A stretch of DNA of 64,000 nucleotides from Tiliqua scincoides (GCF_035046505.1 NC_089830.1:9414315-9478314), one strand, 5' to 3'. Shown: positions 1-11,880, counted from the first letter of the stretch. The notes: generated by a model not told the origin, from the letters alone. Numbers and translations are program-made.

Positions 1-360
1 TTGAGTGTTGGGAGAGTTAGGACAGACAAAAGAAAATATTTCTTTACTCAGCGTGTGGTCGGTCTGTGGAACTCCTTGCCACAGGATGTGGTGATGGCGA
101 CTGGCTTGGACGCCTTTAAAAGGGGATTGGACAAGTTTCTGGAGGAAAAATCCATTACGGGGTACAAGCCATGATGTGTATGCGCAACCTCCTGATTTTA
201 GAAATGGGCTATGTCAGAAGGCCAGATGCAAGGGAGGGTACCAAGAAGAGGTCTCTTGTTATCTGGTGTGCTCCCTGGGGCATTTGGTGGTCCACTGTGA
301 GATACAGGAAGCTGGACTAGATGGGCCTATGGCCTGATCCAGTGGGGCTGTTCTTATGTT
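1..360 (+). repeat. CR1-type LINE, 3' end
   Basis: The first 173 bases read the C-terminus of a CR1-type reverse-transcriptase ORF ([20 protein letters not shown] to EEKSITGYKP, stop). The family's 3' UTR follows, ending gatccagtggggctgttcttatgtt. The 5' part lies outside the window. Confidence 0.85.
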
Positions 361-617
361 AGAGGCAAGGTTCAAATCTCAAAAATCCCAGACCATGGCT
401 CTTGACCACTATTCTACAACAGCACTTTGAATACAATACTTATTATAATATTTGTATTCCACTTTTCACTTAACGCAGTCCCAAGGCAGATAACATGATT
501 AAAAACATAAAGCTATCTAATGCATCGAAAATTTAAAGAGATTGAGAAGAAATCCAACCGCAACGCCCTTCCTTCCTTAAAGTTCAAGAGTCCGGCAAAA
601 CAAGCAGATTTCAAATA

Positions 618-1294
618 CAGCAAATCCTCACTTAAAGTTGTTTTGTTATAAATTTTGAGAAAAAATAGTTGATTCCTGGTAAGGGCAACTGCCTGTGTGG
701 AGTTTGTATGTTCTCCCCAATTCTTTGTGCGTTTTCTCTGGCCTCAAAAGCTCACATTTATTTCAATGTTAGATAAGAACATAAGAAGAACAGTTCCAGT
801 TCAGGCGAAAGGCCCATCTAGTCCAGCTTCCTGGATCTCACAGTGCCCACCAGATGCCTCAGGAAGCACCCAAGACAACAAGAGACCTGCAACCTGGTGT
901 CCTCCCTTGCATCTGGCAATCTGAGGTTACCTACTTCTGAAATCAGAAGGTTGCGTATACCCATCACAGCTTGTAACCTGTGTTGAACTTTTTCTCCAGA
1001 AATTTGTCCAATCCCCTTTTAAAGGCATCTAGTTTAGATGCCCTCACCACATCCTGTGGCAAGGAGTTTCACAGGCTAATTATATGCTGACTAAAGAAAT
1101 ATATTCTTTGTGTTTGGGGTCTTTATTTATAAGTCTGGTAATGTTTTTATGACCAGAAATATACTGTAGGAACTTAACTCTGGTTTACATATATCAGTTA
1201 TTAGCCTACAGTAAAACTGGTTTTGTTTCAAGTCATTACGCTTAAAGTTGCAGTTTCCACGAACCTCTCAGCAACTTTAAGTGAGGGCTGGCTG
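618..1294. mobile_element. Tigger/Tc-mariner-like element with TA duplication, split by a CR1 copy
   Basis: Ends are inverted: CAGC....CCTCACTTAAAGTTG on the left and the complement CAACTTTAAGTGAGG....GCTG on the right, flanked by TA on both sides (616-617, 1295-1296). A minus-strand CR1 3' fragment lies inside it. No transposase is visible. Confidence 0.6.
778..1095 (-). repeat. CR1-type LINE 3' fragment
   Basis: Reverse complement of the CR1 3' region: it begins aagaacataagaagaaca, carries the tctagtccagcttcctg block, and ends in the complement of the [12 protein letters not shown] coding stretch. It is inserted in the TA-flanked element around it. Confidence 0.8.
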
Positions 1295-1542
1295 TACTTC
1301 CCTAAAAGCAGCAAGTGTACCCAGGACTGCAGCCCAAGTTATTTGAACTGCCCCATATGAATGCAGACAGAGAAGTCAAGTACAGCATAGAGGTCTCTTT
1401 TACTACAGTTCTGAGAACTGTTGGAGACCTTTGTGCCTATCCTTGCACAAATCAGACCTGCTCGGCAAGCAGGCAGCGTCTCCTTTCGTAGCTCAGGGGT
1501 GCTGATAAGCCAGTTCCTTGTTCTGTAGCCTCAGCTTGTTTC

Positions 1543-1612
1543 TCAGAATCATAGAATCATAAAGTTGGAAGGGGCCTAATAGGTCATCTAGTCCAACCCC
1601 CTGCCGCTTCTC
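1543..1612 (-). repeat. CR1 3' end with octamer tail
   Basis: The sequence atcatagaatcataaagttg followed by tctagtccaacccc is the reversed CR1 tail with its ATTCTATG octamer. Confidence 0.7.
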
Positions 1613-2997
1613 ATAACCACACAGAACCTTCCACTAAGACATTCTTGAGCTGAAAGTGACATGAGAATCTATTGTTGCAAGCAAAGAACAGACATCTCCC
1701 ATTGTTTATTGCAGTATTCAACCTGTGAACCTTCAACCCAATGGTGTTTCAAAGCCTCATTGGGGGGAGTAGCATCAGCCTTTCAAAGCCTGTGAAAGAG
1801 AGGGCTTGGATCCGATCCAATCCAATCATGGTCCTACCTCACCAAAACTCTTGATATAATCCTGCAGAGCCTCTTCTCACCATCTTGCCCCACAGCTCTT
1901 AAGGTCAGCCCTGCTCAGGCCATGATCTCAGAAGGTTGTTGTGAAGAAATTGGGGGGGGGGCAGCAATGGTTGGGCAGATTGGGTCCTGGAAGGTTCCGG
2001 TCTCATACTGGGAGGGGAGGTTGCATGAAAAAGGTTGAAGACTATTGGCTTATGGAATCAAAACAATGCATTATTCAATCCCTCTTTCAGCCTTTAAGAT
2101 GGGCATTTACTTTCAAATAATCATGTCATGCCACCATTTACTATTCCTCAATAATGGCCATGTCTCGCTCTACCAGGAAGTAGCCATTTGCATCCAGGCA
2201 GAAATCAACATATTGTATATCATACCTCATTCTCTCTTCTGAAAAGCTTTATTCAGAATGAGTATTTGAAGGGGCATAAGCAAGAACTAATGTATCTGCA
2301 TTATATCCTAGGACAAGACTCATTTCGGCAGCGCACTCTTACCTTGCGCTGGAACAGGCAGGCCAGGAGGCCTGCACTGTATCCAGTGCAAGATTGGGGC
2401 CAGAAGTGGCTCAGCCAGAGGCAAGCAGAAGCTGTTCCCCTTACCCCCCAGGCAAGACACTACGGCCCCAATGGGTCTCCTTGGACTTGCATCACCTCAG
2501 GAGGTGATACAAGTCAGAGGAGAACAGAGCGACTTCATGCTGCTCCATGCTGCTTGTGGAATGGGGTTGGGATCTGGCATAACAGCCAGGTTCAAGCTCT
2601 CTGTCTAACCGCCCTCTGCCTGCCCTCCCCCCGCCCTGAAACGTCTCCCTCCCACCTCTTCCCCACCCTCTCCAGACCCCTGCGTCAGTTGAGCTTGGTG
2701 GACACAACCCCCCCTCCCCAGGTCAGCGTGGAGACTGGATGCAGCCTCCGTGGGCCAGTGCACATCCCTGTGCCGGTCCAGCCAACTCTTGAGGAGGTGC
2801 AAGTGTGCTTTACAGCACATTTGAGACCCTCCTGGGCTGGTGAAGGAACTTGCTCCAGCCTAGGGTGCAGATAGGGTGCTAGATTAATTGATCTAGCCCA
2901 CACAACCTGCAAAGGCGGATGTAGGAAAATGTTAACAATTCTGTAAGCTATTTAAGGACTTCTATCCTGTCTTTCCTCCTAAAATATAAGGTGCTTA
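1613..2997. other. Intergenic, no gene seen
   Basis: No recognisable coding exon or repeat. An open frame at 2188-2874 has low-complexity, Pro-rich content with no family resemblance and is not called. Confidence 0.5.
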
Positions 2998-3352
2998 TAA
3001 TAATAATAATAATAATAATACAGGTATTTCTATACCGCCTTTCTTGGTCCTCAGATTTCTCCTTAGACTTTATTCAAGGCGGTTTACATAGGCAGGCAAG
3101 TTAAATCCCCATAGGGATTTTTACAATTTTGAAAGAAGGTTTCTATCTTTCAAGAAACCACAACATTCAGATGTTTCTTTCTTGATCTGGTCGCACATTC
3201 TGGCTTCCATCCTCTCACGCTCAGAGCAGATGGAATAGCTCAGCTCAGCTTGTCAGCTGCTTCAAGGTCGCACGGTGCCGGTGGCCTCGAACTGGCGACC
3301 TTTGGATGTTATCTTCAGGCAAATGGAGGCTCAACCCTCTAGACCAGACCTC
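2998..3352 (-). repeat. tRNA-derived SINE with (TTA)n tail
   Basis: On the minus strand it starts with a pol III-like head: an A box near TGGTCTAGAGGGTT and a B box in GCCAGTTCGAGGCC. A body follows, then a LINE-like tail aaggcggtatagaaatacct and (TTA)n. Possible flanking duplication tgctta. Confidence 0.7.
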
Positions 3353-3385
3353 CTGCTTACAAAACAAAAGAGTAGCAGCAGGATA

Positions 3386-3696
3386 AGTGGTGCTGCTGGG
3401 GAGGTGTGGGCTGTACCTGGTGACACGCACTGGGGGGGTGACACCACTACTGGCCAAAATTTTTAAAATCTTGGTGTTTTTGAAAATTACCATCATGTTA
3501 TATATCGTTTGATGCATAATTTCATGCAAAATGCAATGAAACACCACATTTAAATATATTCTATCAAAGGTTATAGCCAAAAAACCAGAGGGGGTGTGGC
3601 AATGGTGCGTCACCACATTCACTGCTCAGAGCATGTCAGAGCGCTGACACGATGCCCTACCACACTGGGTAGCGCAAAACCCTGAGAATGCTACTG
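3386..3696 (+). mobile_element. Non-autonomous hAT element, family A
   Basis: This member of a recurring ~310-340-bp family contains the ccatcatgttatatat core. It is flanked by agcaggata on both sides (3377-3385 and 3697-3705), so the target duplication is 8-9 bp, as expected for hAT. The ends are degraded versions of CAGTGGTGTAGCTA. Confidence 0.75.
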
Positions 3697-3705
3697 AGCA
3701 GGATA

Positions 3706-5600
3706 TCAATAATAATATACCAAGAATATAGCAGCATCTCAAAAATTACCAGGCACAAGAAGTTTTGAAATAATAGCCAGAAATTTAAAGAAAAAATGCA
3801 AATGTAACAAATATATTCAAAAGGAAAAGCAAAACAAAAAACTGTTGAGATTCTGCTGAAAGAATTGCAGTTCTTAATTCTAGTACGAGGGAGTTCCATA
3901 GTAATGGTGCTGCTACAAAGAATATCTTGCTTTCATCACTGCTAGCCTGACTTCTGCCAGGTTGGTACATGCAATAGTACTCCCTCAGCTTACCTTGAAA
4001 TGGGGGGGGGGGGGGGAGAGAGAGAGAGAGAATCCATGCAATTCTCAGATTTGTAGTCAGGCTGCTAATTTTTTTTTTATTGCCTCCAGATTGTATGAAG
4101 CTGTAATAGTATGCATAAGAAACATCACATCTGAGATTTTTTTTAACACTTTTAAAACCTGCTTGAAAAACTAGCCACTTTAACAAATGGGCATCTGTGA
4201 AAAGCACTTGCCAATGCAGGTTCCATGGAGCTCAAAATCCTGATTAAAAAGGTACACCTACTAAAAAAAAAAAAACCTGCTTAAAGGTAAACCTGTTATG
4301 CTTTAGACCAGGCCCTTTGCCAATGCAGTTTTGCTGGGGGCCATAGAAAACTAGCAAGTAAAAGCTCTAGTATACCAGTTAATAGCTTTTGGGTGTCTGC
4401 ACACAGGCAGTGCTATGTACGCATGCCACACCTTGTACCAAATCAACCCTGAAACAGAGTTTAATTCTTCCCAACAATAATCCCGTGATTGGCAGGTGTT
4501 AGAGGGACAAATAGGCAGCTTGAGCAGCAATGAGACATACACCTTGAGCTGAGAGCCACTGGCCTTAGGCTGGAACATCACATCAGCTGAAGAGTAATTA
4601 GAGGGTTCAGCACTGGCCTGGCAGAACATACAAACCATGGAAAGCTACAAAGTTTATCTGAAGGATGTATATCCTACCTCTGAACCAAACAATCCTCAGG
4701 AGAATGAATGCAGCAATATTTTAAATACTGTTACCGCCATCAGCCTTAGCACTCTGGCTGATGATAGAGGGTGTTTTCCTTTAGAGAAGGAGTCCTCAAG
4801 ACAGGGCCAGCTCATCCATAAGGCTAGCTGAAGATTGGCAGGGGGATGCACCTCTGTCCCTCCCTGCTTGCCTCCACTGGGAGGAACAGAAGCTGGTACA
4901 TCACTTGGTAATGATCGAGGGAGGAATCTAACACATTGCCTCACATGCCAGGTGGTCTAAGGCGAGTCCTACCCCAGACAACTGACCATTGGATGTTTCA
5001 GGGAGGGGAAAGGAAGCAATGCAGTCATTCAACATCAAGGCTTTGGTAATATTAATAGTTGCCTACATGAGAGTGTTTGTAGGTGTGTCACAGTGGGGGT
5101 TTGCCTGCTGTGCCTCTGTAAGGGTCCTGTGGCTTGACTGCTTCCCTGAACGAATTTGCTCCCCCTCCAAAGATGATGTGTATTGGGTTTTCCTTTGCTC
5201 TGCTTTATGTCTTCAATGTTTTGGGTTTTAATGTTAAAACATTAATGTTTTAATGCTCAGTTTTGAGGTTTCTACTGTTCATTGTTGTGATATACAGCAT
5301 TGTACTTTTACTATTTGTGAGCCACCTTGGGCATTTGCTTCAGCATGGGAAAGGCAGGATATAAATTCTTCAAATAAAATATATCATAGCACCACCAGCC
5401 AAAATTCCCTCATCTACACAAAGGCACAGAAATCCCAATATTGGAAAATATCTATTGGTAACCTCAGTCGTTCACTAGGGATAAGAGTATTGTATACGCA
5501 GTACTCGGCCACAGAAGGGGGCTGCTTCTGGGAAGGGTTTGAGCTGCTAATGCGGAGTTCCTTTCCAATGTGCATTTTGCAAGGTGCCTGAACACCAACC
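3706..5600. other. Intergenic, no gene seen
   Basis: Contains a poly-G/(AG)n tract at 4003-4031 and a LINE/SINE-tail-like segment near 5250-5390 ending in aaataaaat. I see no coding exon. Confidence 0.5.
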
Positions 5601-5619
5601 CCACTGGATAAGTTGGGCA

Positions 5620-5928
5620 ACTACAGGAATGATCCCTTTTATTGCAAGGAAGAAAGGAGGGGCCACACCCACAAAGTCTTTGTTCAGAAGTCAGCAAATA
5701 AATGACACATCGAACACAATAAATTTCCAACAAGTACCAATGAAAAAAAATCTTTGCCATTTAATACACAAAGTATAAAAGGAATATTTTCAGAGCATTA
5801 TAGTACAACATACAATTCCAGAATGAGCACAACAGAAGTGAGATTGTTCAAAAGCTAAAAGTCACACATGACCTGTTTTTAAAAAGCTCCTTTGAATGTT
5901 TCATTTTGATTCTCTTGGATGATTCAGT
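5620..5928 (-). promoter_or_regulatory. RHBDL2: RHBDL2 3' UTR with candidate poly(A) signal
   Basis: Downstream of the stop on the minus strand, a canonical AATAAA lies at 5643-5638, about 290 nt after the stop codon. The end of the UTR is inferred from that signal only. Confidence 0.45.
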
Positions 5929-6111
5929 CTAAGCATTTGCTGGTGAAAAAAACACATTGTAAAACACAGCAAACCCCACAAAGGCCAAGTAACCAATGAT
6001 GCAGACCCAGAACCTGGGGTCCTTAATGAAATTCTTATCAAAACAGCTGAATATGACATAACCTATTGACATCCCAGCCAGGCCGCCTGCAAGGTGGGCC
6101 ACAAAGGAAAC
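5929..6111 (-). CDS. RHBDL2: RHBDL2 last coding exon, catalytic histidine
   Basis: Encodes VSFVAHLAGGLAGMSIGYVI to the C-terminus FFSPANA, with the stop at 5931-5929. It includes the catalytic His in AHLAGG and the glycine-rich helix GGLAGMSIG. The acceptor is ttttctcaag. Confidence 0.95.
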   Translation of the reverse strand, partial: VSFVAHLAGGLAGMSIGYVIFSCFDKNFIKDPRFWVCIIGYLAFVGFAVFYNVFFSPANA

Positions 6112-6640
6112 CTTGAGAAAAAAACAAACACACACATATATTTAATGGGGCTATGTTCCAGGAGGGAGAGTCAGAAACAGCTGAATGTATGGTTGCTTGT
6201 TTCCTAAGGATGGGGAAATAGTACAAAGAGGGGATTTTATGCAGAGGAGGAACAGAAAGTACCTATGATAAACCCCTGGGTGGGGAACAAAGCCTAGAGA
6301 GAAACACAGACCTCCTCCCAGTTCACAGAACCTGCAGTTGCATCTCATTCTGACAATATTGTTGGTTGCGCGACATTTCCGTCCCACAATGTAATGAGTC
6401 AGGACAGTATTTCCTCCAAAATATGGCCACTTGCCACAAATCAAAGGCCTCATGTTGTATAACATGTGGTAACAAATTAATGTGTGGTTTCCTTACTGTA
6501 CAAGGAAGTAGAAAACAGCTTAATATTGCCATTTCTACCCAGCCCACAGATATATACATTTGTTCCCTGTTGTGTATATGCAGTGTTCGTCAGAAATTGC
6601 TTAATTTTGCTATGGGAAACCATGTCAATTACAGAGATGC

Positions 6641-6691
<51 letters not shown>

Positions 6692-9600
6692 TTGCAACCA
6701 AGGTGTGCAGAATCTCAGAGAATAAAATTTATATATCTATGATCGAATCAAAGCAATCAAAATGTGCACTTAAAAAGTGCATGTCAGTTAATGGACCAAA
6801 TGGATCTAAGCACATATTAATATAAAATTCCAAACAAGACTAGAGTAGATCGCCCTAGCATGGCCCCCCCTTAGGTGCTGGGAGAATTGATTCAAGTTGG
6901 CTTAAGCCATTTCTTCCCCACATTGCATATATGCAACAGGGACCAAATGTGTACACCTGTGGGCAGGGCAAAAATGGGTTAAAGCCCACCCCGCACACAC
7001 AAGGTCTGCAAGTTCTCTCATCCCATACCTTACCAGCTGCAACCAAGAGCAGATGTCCAAGTGAATTCATGCACCCGTTTGTCCCTGCAATTTGGGTCAT
7101 GCAAAGCAATCCTCAGCTCTCCTTCCAATTACTTAGAGCTCCTCCAAGATTTGCCAAAGCCCAGTTAGTCTTTCCACCACCGACTTTACTCAATGCACCA
7201 GAGCAGAAAGAAAAGTATATAGCAAGAGACAAGGCTGCAGGCAAAATACAAAGGAATAACAATCCCCAAATATGAGAAGGATAGAGATGCAGCCCTCAAA
7301 TATTGTAGTGAAGAGTATCTGGCAAGAGTCTGGGTAGAAGAGAATGAGAAATGTCATATCAGTACCAGCAGAAAAACTAAGCCAGAGCATTTATTGAAGA
7401 AGCAAGCCCAAATTCTGCCAATGGACACTTGCACTTACCTGAGGCCCAGTCACTGGAGAGAGAAATCTTCTATACAAAGCAAATCCAATGTCTGTTCCAA
7501 CTAAGAAATCAAGAGCAGTTGTTAGCAGCCCATTATTATCTCTCTCCTCCCACAAAAGCAGAGGTATGGTCTTAAAACTCGCAATATTTTATTTAATTTA
7601 TACCCCTTTGGTAAACCCCCCAAAGCACCCAGGGTGGCTAGTGTCTTCTGCCCTTGGTCTCAAATGGCACACACATGCTTTTCTGTTCTTCCCAAAATCC
7701 TTATCCTCTTTTTAAGTTGTGCCAGGGTTCAGACGTTTGTATATATCACGCAATTAGTCTCTAAATGAGAACTAAAAACCTTGCACTTTGGAGAGCTCTA
7801 AATCTGGGGCATAAAAGCAGTTCTTATGTCTCTCCAAGTGCCAGGCTTTATTTCAGAAGTCAAGATAGCCTTTTTTCAGGCTAGAAGATTCTATTAAGAA
7901 GCAAGCCAAGAATGTCTTCCTATAGCTAATTTGGCATGGGAAAGCAGACAAAAAACAAAATGTGAACCTACCCAATGGAGCACAGAGCAGTGGGGGGGGG
8001 GGGAGAAAGAAGCTGCTGCTTCCTCCCTGCTATTTAGTAGTTACAAGGGGTGGGGTGGGGAATATGCTTTCCAAGGTTACCTATTGAGAAGATGATAAGT
8101 AGTCTGGCCACTCCAAACAGCGGAATCATTTCTCGGAAGTTCTGAAAAGAACAGAGACATGAATCAACTCTATACCTGCAAAATTCATTCATTTATTTAT
8201 CCAGCCAGCCAGCCAGCCAGCCAGTGTTTCTGCCAGAAGGGCACCCAGTTCTCACATGGCTACCTGCCATGTTGTTGTTGCCCTGCCTGCCCTTCCCACT
8301 CCTTGTCTTATGAAAGGGGGCAAGTAGAAGCAAAAGACAAAAGATGTAGGTCTGCATCTTTGTCATGCCTGGACTGCCATGCCGAAGTCAGACACCCAGA
8401 TTTCCCAGGCTAGCATTTTGGCTTCTAGGAATAAATGGCTAAAAGAGCTTCCTCATCCACGCATAGCTAGAAGAGTTAGCACTACTCTTCGCAAACAAAT
8501 GTACCCAAGGAGAAAACCTCCAGCTCCTAGAAGTGTCAAGCTTTTTCCTTACCACTAGAATATTCATGAAGTATCCTCCAATCAGAGCATACACTCCTCC
8601 TGAAGCACCTACTAGGGCCAGGTGTGGATCACAGATGGAGCTTGCCAAGGAACCTGAGGGTAGGGGTGGAAAGAGGGAAAGGGTGGAATACTAGAAGGAA
8701 TGCTGCACTCTAGCACTCAGCCTAGGTCAGCACTCCTGCATGGCAAAGCAGCAATGGAGCCTTGGCTTGGGTCTGGGGGGAAAAACTCTTGCCATCCTAA
8801 GAGCCTCAAACTGCACTCCAGGATTCATCTGGATCAGCTATTTAATGGGGCTCTTACGAACACATGCTCCTTTGCCTCCAAGAAATGTGCTCCACTAAGT
8901 GCCCCATTTCTGCACACTCACCTCCAATTACTCCTGCAATGTAGACCAGTCCAACTCGGTGTCCTTTGTGAACCATTTCTAGAGGGATTCCCAAAAAGAG
9001 CTGCAGGAGAAGATTTCCTAAGATGTGTTCAACACTGAAAGAGGGGGAAAAAAGTTTGGAGATAGAGGAGCCAGCAGCAGCATTCCCTGTAAAGAACTCT
9101 GTGTGCTGCCCTTCTGTGGCTGTGCAGTGGTGGGGCAGAGTCTCCAGATGTTTGGCTATGATGCCATCACCTCATTGCTGACTTCTGGGTAGCTGAGCTC
9201 TGAACTGCATGGAGCTTGGCTATGAAGTGTGTTGCTGCATACCTTAGGAAGAAGAGTGGCCAGCAGATGATTATCAAGTGCAATTTGGCTCCCCTTTACT
9301 GGAACTAAAACCATACTGTAACCATAAAAACTGTCAATAATAATAATGAGCACTCGAGGTATTCATTTTCTACTGTTACACCCCAATGCCTGGTGCATAT
9401 TTAACTCAATTTGCCCTGCTGCCTCAAGCACCAGAAGGTGTTGAGCCAGCCCTGATTGGTGCACTATGTTGCTTACCCAGCATGCACAAGCATGTATGAC
9501 ACAAATCTCCAGGCTTCCTTCCTCTTGTCAGGACTGTAAGTTAGAGGACTGTCCAAGATGCCAGTTTCCAAAGTGATCCACTGAATCTGGGGCTTCCAAA

Positions 9601-11591
9601 CAGCATAATAAATGAATACAGCCAGCTAGAGAGAAACATCAAGAGAGCTTCAGTCCAACACTCAGGAAAAAAAACAAACAGAAAAGTGTGGAGGGTTAAG
9701 CCAATCAGAACAGCAGTTTGTTGGGGCAGACCCAAATGCTGCATCTTGGAGAAGTTGGAGCTTTAGGACCACACAGGGCTCTTCTTGAGTCCTCCATCCC
9801 TTGCCTCTTTTTAGTACCGAATATTCAGCAGTCCAATACATTAGGACACCTAAATATGAAGGATAGTTTCCCAGCAACAGCTCAGACCCAACAGCCTTAG
9901 ACATTGAACTTTTCTAGATATTCAGTACTTTTCATAGACCTGAAGAATACCTGTGATTGGATTTTAGAGCTCTTTTCTAGTGTATACTTGAATACAAGGG
10001 CTTGCCTTAAATCAAGTGAGACTCTTGGTCCATCTTGCTTAGTACTACAACTCTCCAACATTTCAAAAACAAATCTTTCTATCACTTCTACATCTTGTTT
10101 TTTTGTTTTGTTTTGTTTTGTTTTAAGATAGCAATACCAGGGATTGAGTCTGAGACCTTCTGCATGCAAACCATGAGATCTACCACTTTATCATGACCCA
10201 TCTCCCCCTTACAATGGATTATTTTCTAAGTAGTGGTGGATTTCCACCAGGGGCAAATCCAACACAGAGGAAACATTTCCATTGCCAGGCCCTGCTTGAA
10301 TTCTTTCGTGCTTGTCTGCACCAACATGATGCATCCAAGGCCAGGAACATTAACAGCCATGGAACTAGCACTTACAGCCCATGTACTTAGAGGCAGAAGC
10401 ATTCCTACCATCACTTAGCTGGCACTTCTGCCTTGAAAGCAACTAAGAAAAGAATGTGGTTCGACCCTTGAAAGCAAAGGGAAGAAAAGAATGTGGTTCA
10501 ACCCTCCATGAATGGTATGAAACCAGAGTGCAGCTGGGGGCCACAATTTAAATGTTCCCAGACATAGAAACTAAAATCATTGCGTATTGAAAACCAGCAC
10601 ATCAGGGAGAAGGCTAAAACATCCTTGACATGCTAGATTTGCACAGCTAGGACTGTAACCACCTAGCAGAGCATCAATCATTGGCATTCAGAAGTTACAT
10701 AATTCCATGCAATCTGTGTCATGCCCATTTTCTAAATATAGAGATTGGTTCCCAAGTATGTGAAAAAAGACGACTTTTGGAACAGCCCTTCGGCCAGCAA
10801 CTCATTCAGCTGGGCAAAATGGGCAGACTTACCAAGGAGGAGAACTGAAACTGTGCGTCGGGACACACTAAGTGGGTCATGAACCAATTTCAGATGGGTC
10901 CCCATTCATTTCAATGTGTATTTTATTTTTTATATATTAGACTTGATGCTACCATGGTATGTGACTGCATTTGGGGAAATGTGACAGATCTGTACTTTGA
11001 ACAGGCTACTAAGTATATGCTTTCAATAATAATAGCCAATGGGGCTTACACCTGGGTAAGTGTGGATAGCATTGCACCCTTTGGGATATTTGGGGAGTTT
11101 TTTTAAATAGATCAGCAACTGCTTGGGAGGGTTAAGAGGGTTTTTCTTAAATAATTTTTTAAACTTATATGTACTGTAAACTAATTAATTTGATTTTATT
11201 GTATGGAAGGGGTGTTAAAAATGTTCCTGCTTGATGGTCACTTCCAGATATGATATCACTTCTAGGTTAATGACATCACTTCCAGTGGGTCCTGACAGAT
11301 TGCCATTCTAAAAAGTGGTTCCCAGTGCTAAACATTTGAGAACCACTGCACTAGAGAGCTTCCTACCTCGGCAACACTGATGGTAATGATGAAAATCGGT
11401 GGTGGGATGCAGTTTGCTCTTTCAAGATAGGTCCCCCTGGCATCCTCAGGAAGCATCCACTTTGAAACCGTTGCATGGATGCTGTCGCAGTTCACACAAG
11501 CGCAACAGCCTCTTTTGTCACCTCTCTTCTCCTCCTCCTCTTCTTCCTGTGCCTCAGGGTCTCCCTCCAAGTTCATTCGCTCAAGTTCCAT
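5929..11591 (-). CDS. RHBDL2: Rhomboid-like intramembrane serine protease RHBDL2, 7 coding exons
   Basis: Coding exons on the minus strand are 11591-11367, 9625-9477, 9034-8922, 8653-8553, 8141-8081, 7500-7439 and 6111-5929. All have GT-AG boundaries and compatible phases, giving 297 aa (human about 303). RHBDL2 cleaves single-pass membrane proteins within the bilayer, at the plasma membrane. Visible rhomboid features are the L1-loop EAWRF, the serine motif GASGG (Ser about 180), the histidine in FVAHLAGG (His about 243), and the terminal FFSPANA matching the family tail. The acidic cytosolic N-terminus has a seven-residue Glu run. The chosen start, MELERMNL, lines up with the remembered human MESMNL; the human protein starts a few residues earlier. 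Both catalytic residues and all membrane segments are present, so the gene looks intact. Introns hold CR1, hAT and microsatellite repeats. Sequence identity was judged from memory, not by alignment. Confidence 0.95.
6643..6689. repeat. RHBDL2: (GA)n microsatellite in RHBDL2 intron 7
   Basis: About 23 uninterrupted GA dinucleotides. The small open frames over it are artefacts of the repeat. Confidence 0.95.
7439..7500 (-). CDS. RHBDL2: RHBDL2 exon 7
   Basis: A 62-nt exon encoding VGTDIGFALYRRFLSPVTGP plus Q. FALYRRF is the conserved segment before the last helix. The acceptor is atttcttag and the donor gtaagt. Confidence 0.92.
8081..8141 (-). CDS. RHBDL2: RHBDL2 exon 6
   Basis: A short 61-nt exon encoding NFREMIPLFGVARLLIIFSI. 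The acceptor is cttttcag and the donor gtaacc. It ends in phase 1, which matches the next exon. Confidence 0.9.
8202..8224. repeat. (CCAG)n microsatellite
   Basis: Six CCAG units about 60 bp upstream, in gene orientation, of the RHBDL2 exon 6 acceptor. Confidence 0.9.
8553..8653 (-). CDS. RHBDL2: RHBDL2 exon 5, catalytic serine
   Basis: Encodes GSLASSICDPHLALVGASGG and the following helix to MNILV. It carries the catalytic GASGG serine (about residue 180). The acceptor is ccctcag and the donor gtaagg. Confidence 0.94.
8922..9034 (-). CDS. RHBDL2: RHBDL2 exon 4
   Basis: Encodes VEHILGNLLLQLFLGIPLEM through VGLVYIAGVIG, covering rhomboid helices 2-3. The residues HILGN and MVHKG are typical of the family. 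The acceptor is tctttcag and the donor gtgagt. Confidence 0.93.
9477..9625 (-). CDS. RHBDL2: RHBDL2 exon 3
   Basis: Encodes LAVFIYYAVWKP to SYMLVHAG, which finishes helix 1 and carries the L1 loop with the conserved EAWRF. The acceptor is ctctctag and the donor gtaagc. It ends in phase 2. Confidence 0.93.
9626..10848. other. RHBDL2: RHBDL2 intron 2, repeat-poor part
   Basis: No exon is seen. A minus-strand remnant of a tRNA-derived SINE lies at about 10135-10200 (gggattgagtctgagacctt, the complement of a B box). A (TTTTG)n run lies near 10096-10122. Confidence 0.5.
10849..11348 (+). mobile_element. Non-autonomous hAT element, family B
   Basis: Begins aactgtgcgtcgggacacac and ends gtgctaaacatttgagaaccactg, matching the CAGTGGTTCTCAAACTGTGG-type ends of family B copies at 34600 and 38587. 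It lies in RHBDL2 intron 2 and stops 18 bp short of the exon 2 donor. Confidence 0.75.
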
Positions 11592-11603
11592 GTTACATTC
11601 AGC
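11367..11603 (-). CDS. RHBDL2: RHBDL2 exon with start codon (exon 2)
   Basis: The exon runs from an acceptor (ggcatag) at 11603 to a donor (gtagga) after 11367. The ATG is at 11591-11589. It encodes residues 1-75: an acidic, Cys-containing cytosolic N-terminus, the juxtamembrane segment SKWMLPEDARGTYLERAN, and the start of the first membrane helix. The 12 bases upstream of the ATG have no stop in frame. Confidence 0.92.
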
Positions 11604-11641
11604 CTATGCCAGACAGAAAGAATGACAAGGTCATTTGACTA

Positions 11642-11880
11642 GGACTCAGTCAGGGGCCACCTCTCATTCAAGTCCAAATGGATAAAAGACATTGACACCT
11701 GTGCTGGAGATTTAGGAACAAAGAGGTGCTTCTTCACACAGTGCATAATTAGTCTGTGGAACTCATTGCCACAAGATGCAGCGACAGCCACTGGCTTGGG
11801 TGGTTTTAAAGGGGTATTGGACAAAGTCATGGCCAGGCAATATCTACAGCAGAGTCAGGTCAACTATGCCTCTGAATACC
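11642..11880 (+). repeat. Diverged CR1 3' coding fragment
   Basis: Reads [20 protein letters not shown] and GFKGVLDK, a diverged form of the CR1 C-terminus, in RHBDL2 intron 1. Confidence 0.65.

Noticed and set aside
2188-2874. Long plus-strand open frame (228 codons)
   Set aside because: Proline- and serine-rich with no recognisable domain, no splice context, and overlapped by several minus-strand open frames in a GC-rich stretch; most likely chance.
6366-6825. Open frames with Arg-Glu or Ser-Leu runs
   Set aside because: They translate the (GA)n microsatellite in an RHBDL2 intron.
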